Below, piece after piece: positions 59,250-64,000 of a stretch of DNA of 64,000 nt. The position numbers and the translations under genes are program-made. Position 1 is the first letter of the stretch; every line of letters begins with the position of its first letter. Below the pieces are notes generated by a model. The model made no database searches. It worked only from the letters and a program-made list of their open reading frames with translations, and had not been told where the DNA came from. The stretch is from Orientallactaga sibirica (Eukaryota; Chordata; Mammalia; Rodentia; Dipodidae), in contig JAEOAD010002231.1 of NCBI GenBank assembly GCA_036365145.1, positions 2,707,501-2,771,500 of the forward strand, read 5' to 3'.

Positions 59250-59520
59250 CAGAGCTATCTTCATGTCTTTTCTTCTTCTTCCTTCCCAGTACTTTGTGTT
59301 ATTTTTTTTTCATATCAGCATCCCTTTACTCACCCAAGCAAAAACCATAGGAGACATCCTTAATTTCCACCTCCCTCACATTCAATGAGTCACGAAGACC
59401 CATAGATTCTGAACAGTTATTAGTTTGGACCACTGTCCACACAATTATTCTTATGATCACCTGATTGGTTGCTTTGGTCTTATTGTCATGATTATCCATC
59501 TACCTCTTTCTTCTAATTCT
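59250..59520. repeat. ancient mammalian repeat
   Basis: The line ACCATAGGAGACATCCTTAA, CACCTCCCTCACATTCAATGAGTCACGAAG is a well-known old repeat sequence, with the usual order of words; the name is uncertain. Non-coding now. Confidence 0.45.
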
Positions 59521-59620
59521 TTTTGTTTTCTAATAGAGATAATTCTACAACAAAATGAAATGGTATGATTTCTCTGGCCAATATTCTAGAATCAGTCCAT
59601 TTACTCTTTTGTTTAGATTT

Positions 59621-59812
59621 TGTAAAATATTTTATTTATTTAAGAGAGAAACAGATGGAAAGAATGGGCATTCCATGGCTTTCTGCCCTTCAAACAAACT
59701 CCAGATACCTGTGCCACCTTGTGCATCTGGCTTATGTGGGTCCTGGGGAATCAAACCAAGGTCCTTTGGCTTTTCAGGCAAGTGCCTTAACAGCTTAGCC
59801 ATCTCTCCAGCT
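59621..59812 (-). repeat. tRNA-derived SINE with TSD
   Basis: Antisense class 1 copy lacking most of the CT stretch: CACCTTGTGCATCTGGC and CTTAGCCATCTCTCCAGC. Direct repeats CCATT(T/A)ACTCTT lie at 59597-59608 and 59815-59826 (one mismatch). Confidence 0.9.
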
Positions 59813-59959
59813 CCCCATTAACTCTTAGTGCACTTTCAGAGGTTCCTTCTTGCCTCTTCAGTTTCCTGTTTTATTGTTTGAGTTCTCAGCACAGCAAAAA
59901 CATTCATTTTATTCACATGTTGGATGATATATTATATATATGTTCTCCCTGGAAAATAA

Positions 59960-60125
59960 GTTTTTCCTTTGCCCCTTACCTTGCTAATGTTATTAGTCCT
60001 TCAAATATTAAGGTAGATTGCATTTCCTTTAGGAAAGATTCCTGACCCTCCACTGGTCTGGAATGGTATTTTTCCTCTATACCTTCCCAGTCATAATACC
60101 ACTTACACTCTATTTTATACACATA
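59960..60125 (+). repeat. L2 fossil at the retroviral insertion site
   Basis: GGAAAGATTCCTGACCCTCC, ATACCTTCCCAGTCATAATACCAC and ACACTCTATTTTATAC follow the L2 3' end. The endogenous retrovirus at 60132 interrupts it. Confidence 0.5.
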
Positions 60126-60131
60126 TATTTG
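60126..60131. repeat. retroviral target-site duplication, left copy
   Basis: TATTTG, repeated at 62498-62503, directly outside the TG...CA ends of the two LTR pieces. Confidence 0.75.
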
Positions 60132-60738
60132 TGTGGTTCTTGGGGTCCCTGGGGCCGCAGTTCCCTGGGAACATCCAGGTAATGGCTGGGCAGTGTCTTG
60201 AGCAGCCATGAATGTGATGGGAAGAAACACCTAGAACACAGCTTCAGAGAATAGCTCTTGTTTATTCAACAAGGAACTGGGTTGAGAGAGAGAAGGAGCA
60301 GGAAGAAGGTCCCAAGGTGATTGATGGGTTCAAAGGTTACTTGCTGATGGCTAGATGGCATATAGGGATGCTCATTCCAGCACATAGGGAGAGGGCCAGG
60401 TGATCTACATAGTGGTAGGAAGAGGTATAAGGGGATGGGGCTGTGTAAAGGCTATTGGCTGAAGGAGTTTCCTAGGTAACTGGCCAAAGGTCAGGGCTGA
60501 GCAAAGCCTAGGTCTTATCAGATGACCAGGTGCCCTGGGGCTGGGAGGAGGAGCAACATTCCTTCTGCCAGTCTTGGGGTCCTGAGATTTGTCTGGGGTG
60601 GGGAGGAGTCCAGGCCTTACTCCTGCCAGTCCAGGACCCAAGTTTTGCCAGGGATCCAGGCTGCTGCAACCTCTCCATAGCCCAGGGCCCTAGTCATGTT
60701 CTGATAGCTTAGGCCTGGGGCCCTCCCTGTGTCTGACA
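60132..60738 (-). mobile_element. endogenous retrovirus 3' LTR
   Basis: A 607-bp LTR in - orientation with TG...CA ends. On the - strand it starts TGTCAGACACAGGG. It has a CCAAT motif (complement ATTGG at 60448-60455), a TTATAC-like TATA candidate (complement near 60425) and an AATAAA (complement TTTATT at 60261-60266), as expected for U3-R-U5. A polypurine tract abuts its start. It is richer in G+C than the neighbourhood. I infer a class I (gamma-like) or D-type-env virus; the exact family is not known to me. Confidence 0.8.
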
Positions 60739-60755
60739 GCTCCCCCTTTGTTTTT
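60739..60755 (-). other. retroviral polypurine tract
   Basis: On the - strand AAAAACAAAGGGGGAGC runs directly up to the TGT of the LTR. This is the plus-strand primer position of retroviruses and fixes the LTR border. Confidence 0.8.
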
Positions 60756-60899
60756 ATAAAGGGTCAGTGTCATCATATTGAGTAGGATCTTTATAGTCTA
60801 TCATAGGTTCAGATAGACCTAGATGGTGCACAAGGACCTGATTAGTAGCAACCTTAACAATATCAATTATTTGTTGTCTAAGAAATTTGATGAGGCAGG

Positions 60900-61370
60900 G
60901 GCTACAAATAATAGGGTTCCTATAGCATGGAGTGGCTAAGGAAGGGGAGAAGCCAAGTGACTAAAGGGTTAGAGAACCAGGTGGTGGGGTCCTCTGGCTT
61001 GTAGTGGTCAAGCAACTCCTTGCAGAGTTTTTTGAGAGTTTTAACATTTTGTTCAACAATATTTGATTCATTAACTAAAAAAAAACCCAATATTCTTCTC
61101 CCAAGACCACACATGTTCCCCCATGGTCAGCAGTAATGAGGTCTAAGGCTTTATGGTTTTGGAGTACCATGCCCACAAGAGAGTTCAATTGTCTCTGGAG
61201 AGATTCAAGGTTGTTGGTAGTGGATATCATGGCCTGGTCAAGCTTGTTTTGGAAGTTCCCAGTGAGGTGGTTGGTTTGGACCAGGCTGGTTCTCATAGCA
61301 CCAGAGGCCCCCACTGGCAGTCTCACACCAAGGCCCACCCACCAGTAGGGGGATGAAAATCTCATGGTTG
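60900..61370 (-). pseudogene. broken retroviral env, transmembrane subunit remnant
   Basis: On the - strand, upstream of the polypurine tract, two overlapping frames (61365-61075 and 61114-60920) look like the TM subunit of a retroviral envelope: a hydrophobic glycine-rich start, a coiled-coil heptad region, the conserved ectodomain loop and, in the second frame, a membrane-proximal and start-of-anchor region. A frameshift between about 61075 and 61114 separates them. Only the first cysteine of the expected CX6CC motif is present in frame. No complete SU is found; 61370-61680 may hold a degraded part of it. It cannot encode a functional protein as it stands. Gag and pol are absent. Confidence 0.7.
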
Positions 61371-61774
61371 ATGCAGGTGGAGTTGGAGCTTGTAAGCTGC
61401 TTCGTCTTCCTTATAGAGATACACCTGTGGAACCATCAAAACTGGGGAACAATAAGAGAGAGAGGTGGTTACCCCTTTGCACCAAAGGTGAGCACATATC
61501 TTGACACAAGTGGTCCTGGTTATGGAAATATTGAGAAGGCATTCAGCTCTGGTCAGCTTGGAGCTGGACAGGCAAAGAGGTACATCCTGACTGGAATAAA
61601 AGAGGGGAATATCAGTAAGGCAGGGTTAGGAATAGTTTTAAAAGCTAATAAGATGTCCATTTAATCTGTAAATCAGTTTTTGAAATTAAATTCAGCTATA
61701 TCTAATATACCTAAAGAATAGAGGAACTAGACTAAATTGCCATGATCTAATGAAAAAGGAGACGAGTCTCATGG

Positions 61775-61890
61775 AAAAGAGAGGGAATGGGCATGCCAGG
61801 GCCATTTGCCATTGAAATCTCCAAATGTGTGCTCCACTATGTGCATCTGGCTTTGTAAACAAGCATACTTAACTGCTGAGCCAGAAAGAA
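61775..61890 (-). repeat. tRNA-derived SINE fragment
   Basis: GGGCATGCCAGGGCCATTTGC, CACTATGTGCATCTGGCTTTG and TTAACTGCTGAGCCA form a degraded antisense class 1 copy, inserted in the retroviral remnant. Confidence 0.7.
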
Positions 61891-62423
61891 ATCTTTTCAT
61901 TCTCCAAATCATACATAAATCATACACAAAATCTCATGACACAGTCAATAACTACTCAAACCTTAATCAACTCTATAATTCTGCCTGTGGTACTCTGGTA
62001 AACTTGTTCAATAATGATGTAAGTTAAATCTAAAGTAATTAAGAATGCAATTGTGGGAGGAATTATATCTTAAATCACAACATGATTTTGTTTAGAATTT
62101 TCGTTTACTGCTTACCATGAAGTAAATAGTTTTTAAGTGTATGACAGATAAATACTGCTCAATGTATCCAAATGTGGTCTAATCACCTTATAGAATAGGA
62201 AAAGAGAGAGTAGATAATTTTTCTAAGATTTTTTTTGAGGCAGGGTTTTAGATGTATTAACCACATGCGAGAATGAAATACTAATGAACCAATTTTAACC
62301 TTAAGATATAGTTAAAAAGTTGACAAATATAAGAATTTAATTAACTTGGTTTGGTACTCTAAATTCAGTCTTTCATAACCATTATCATGACCAGATTGAC
62401 ATCAATAAGTTTAAGTTTTAAGT
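61890..62423. other. A+T-rich internal part of the ERV locus
   Basis: It lies between the SINE fragment and the 5' LTR remnant. No gag or pol domain, primer-binding site or other repeat is recognisable. Confidence 0.4.
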
Positions 62424-62497
62424 TTACAATCTCCCCATAGCCTGGGGGCCTAGTCATGTCTGATAGCTTAGGCTTGGGGCCCTGCCTATGTCCAACA
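62424..62497 (-). mobile_element. remnant of the 5' LTR
   Basis: 74 bp nearly matching the start (U3 end) of the LTR at 60132-60738: TCCCCATAGCCTGGGGGCCT, AGTCATG and TGATAGCTTAGGCTTGGGGCCC against 60673-60738. It closes with CA at 62496-62497, followed by the TATTTG target repeat. The rest of this LTR is deleted. Confidence 0.75.
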
Positions 62498-62503
62498 TAT
62501 TTG
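62498..62503. repeat. retroviral target-site duplication, right copy
   Basis: TATTTG, identical to 60126-60131. Six bases is a usual length for retroviral integration. Confidence 0.75.
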
Positions 62504-62819
62504 TAGTAATCCATCTTTAGATTCTGCATCTAAGGAAAGTAATGATCATATCTACACTCTATTGGGCACTATTTCTTCTTAATAATTTACTTATACTATC
62601 ATCCAGTTTATCCTATGTACTCATAACTTTCAAAAACAGAGAAAGACTCTGACTTTACACCTTTTTGTAGTAAAATCTTTAATCACATACTAGAAAATTC
62701 TGTTGTTTGGATTGCTGTTTGTTTTATTGTCATGGAATCTAGTAAAAAATATCTTTTGTAGAATCCATCAGAAAGAAAATCTGAAACTCTTGAGAAATGA
62801 AAGAAGAAATTAGAACTCC

Positions 62820-63185
62820 CCCCCCAACAATGATTGACTGCTGCTATCACAATTCATAAAACACAACCCCATGATAAATACCAGCAATCTCACTGAGGAG
62901 GGCCCTCAATGAAATTAGGGCAAGGAGAAATAAATGGTGGTACCAACATATGAGTGTAAGTTGGTTATAGCCACTCTTTTGGCAAATACTAGTGAGACCT
63001 TCTTGTTGGAGTCCATGATTTTGGTCTCCATAGGATTCTGACTCTGTTCTCAGTTCTAGGTAAGGGTTCCATTCCACTGAGCATATTTCTTAGCCAATCA
63101 GGGAGCCATTGGTTACCTACCTAGGCTGGATGCTGCTATTGCACAGGCATGTCCATCTTCTCGGGTTTTTCCCCCCATTTTTTAA
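62820..63185. mobile_element. L1 3'-UTR pieces in both orientations
   Basis: 62850-62965 (CTCACTGAGGAGGGCCCTC, TGGTGGTACCAACATATGAG) matches the sense L1 3' UTR seen at 18143 and 40285. 62975-63185 (TTCCATTCCACTGAGCATAT, AGCCATTGGTTACCTACC) matches the antisense L1 3' sequence at 34100-34200. The two therefore meet head to head, possibly another inverted insertion; no clear direct repeats were found. Confidence 0.55.
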
Positions 63186-63234
63186 AATTAAGTAGAAAGT
63201 TCTATGGAAACATCATATTTGTACCATCATTTTT

Positions 63235-63400
63235 ATGCACCTTATTTTGAGATGATGTCTCACAGTGAGCCTAGAACTCATCAATTTGGCCAAACTAGCT
63301 AGCCAGCAAGCCCTAGGGATCCTCATGTGTCTTCCTCCAAGTGCCAGAAATACAAGCTTTTATGAGGTTGGGAGATCTGAACTCAAGTACCCAGGCTCTG
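63235..63400 (-). repeat. B4-type SINE fragment, antisense
   Basis: GAGATGATGTCTCACAGTGAGCC, GAACTCATCAATTTGGCC, TAGCCAGCAAGCCCTAGGGATCCTC and CCAAGTGCCAGAAATACAAG are antisense B4 words. Confidence 0.6.
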
Positions 63401-63927
63401 TTGGATAGTAGGATTTAGCATGAAGAATGTATGATCACAGAATAGTGAAGATAAATTGGACCTTTGAATCTGAATACAAAGAGATGTGCTTTATTTCTGA
63501 TCTTCCACAAGTTTGTCTTCAAACAAAAAATCTTCCCAGAGAAGGAGTTCTGCAAAACACATTTCCAAGCTTAGTAAGTTTGGCAAGTGTCATCCAGTGA
63601 GTGCTAGAGGCTTTCTGTCACAGCTAGAGACTTGTGTGGCTGGCCTTTACACTGAACCTACATTGGGCCAAAAGTAGAATGTTTCCACACCAGTTGTTCT
63701 GTATGACAGGGTAACCCTGACACACTGTCTTTCATATCAAGTGACTGCAGTGTAAAGGAGTATGTGAACATGCCAAGAAGCTTAAGTATAAATGATAAAG
63801 CAAATGTATGGCATTTGAAAGAAAGAATACCTAACCTTAGCAATAATGGTTTTAGAAATAAATAATATGCTGCTGAATAAAAAGGTACAAAATCTTTAGA
63901 TTCACCTTTAGTTAAAAACTTTAAGTA
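63401..63927. other. intergenic, nothing recognised
   Basis: Unique A+T-rich sequence without repeat or coding signal. Confidence 0.5.
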
Positions 63928-64000
63928 GCCGGGCGTGGTGGCGCACGCCTTTAATCCCAGCACTCGGGAGGCAGAGGTAGGAGGATCGCCATGAGTTCAA
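63928..64000 (+). repeat. B1 SINE, cut by window end
   Basis: Consensus-like B1 start GCCGGGCGTGGTGGCGCACG, then TTTAATCCCAGCACTCGGGA and GATCGCCATGAGTTCAA. The A and B boxes are intact and CpGs are retained, so it is young. Confidence 0.95.

Noticed and set aside
61136..61664. + strand frames of 67-103 residues
   Set aside because: They are opposite the retroviral env remnant, which is explained on the - strand.
1..64000. CRISPR arrays, operons, riboswitches, phage or plasmid functions
   Set aside because: Repeat content, splice sites and gene structure are those of a rodent chromosome; direct repeats here are microsatellites and target duplications.

Overview
This is nuclear DNA from a mammal, almost certainly a rodent. 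B1, B4 and ID-type SINEs occur together, along with more than twenty copies of a tRNA-derived SINE (head GGCTGGAGAGATGGCTTAGC, CT-rich middle, AAATAAATAAA tail). From memory that SINE is typical of jerboa-like (dipodoid) rodents; the species call is inference. There is no CpG island, no functional RNA gene, no CRISPR array and no sign of bacterial DNA.

The only gene I can support is the 3' part of DKK2 (Dickkopf-2, a secreted Wnt modulator), on the + strand. Three coding exons are present: 23931-24081, 25729-25881 and 28972-29222, with clean AG/GT borders and matching phases. Exon 1 (signal peptide and N-terminal region) is not here, so positions 1-23930 are the 3' part of intron 1. Exon 2 plus the first codons of exon 3 encode the first ten-cysteine domain, exon 3 the linker, and exon 4 the second ten-cysteine domain, which binds LRP5/6. 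The coding sequence is intact; the linker is one codon shorter than the human protein as I remember it. The 3' UTR starts at 29223, and its end is uncertain (a candidate signal lies near 31285).

From about 31.3 kb to the end is intergenic. It is a record of insertions: a 5'-inverted (twin-primed) L1 with a target-site duplication (33832-35369), a collapsed older L1 with tandem repeats at its 5' side (38.5-40.4 kb), an L1 inside an ancient repeat and itself carrying a SINE (55.6-57.5 kb), a 5'-truncated NOP56 retropseudogene (58336-58800), and a deleted endogenous retrovirus on the - strand with a 6-bp target duplication (60132-62497).

No previously undescribed functional system is evident. 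The most unexpected structure is an 85-bp inverted repeat (5328-5412 and 6844-6928, two mismatches) in intron 1 that matches no family I recognise. Other points of interest are the inverted SINEs around the frame-neutral exon 3 of DKK2 and two repeat-poor stretches (29.2-32.7 kb and 44.6-49.3 kb). Most short open frames in the window are chance frames or lie in repeats.
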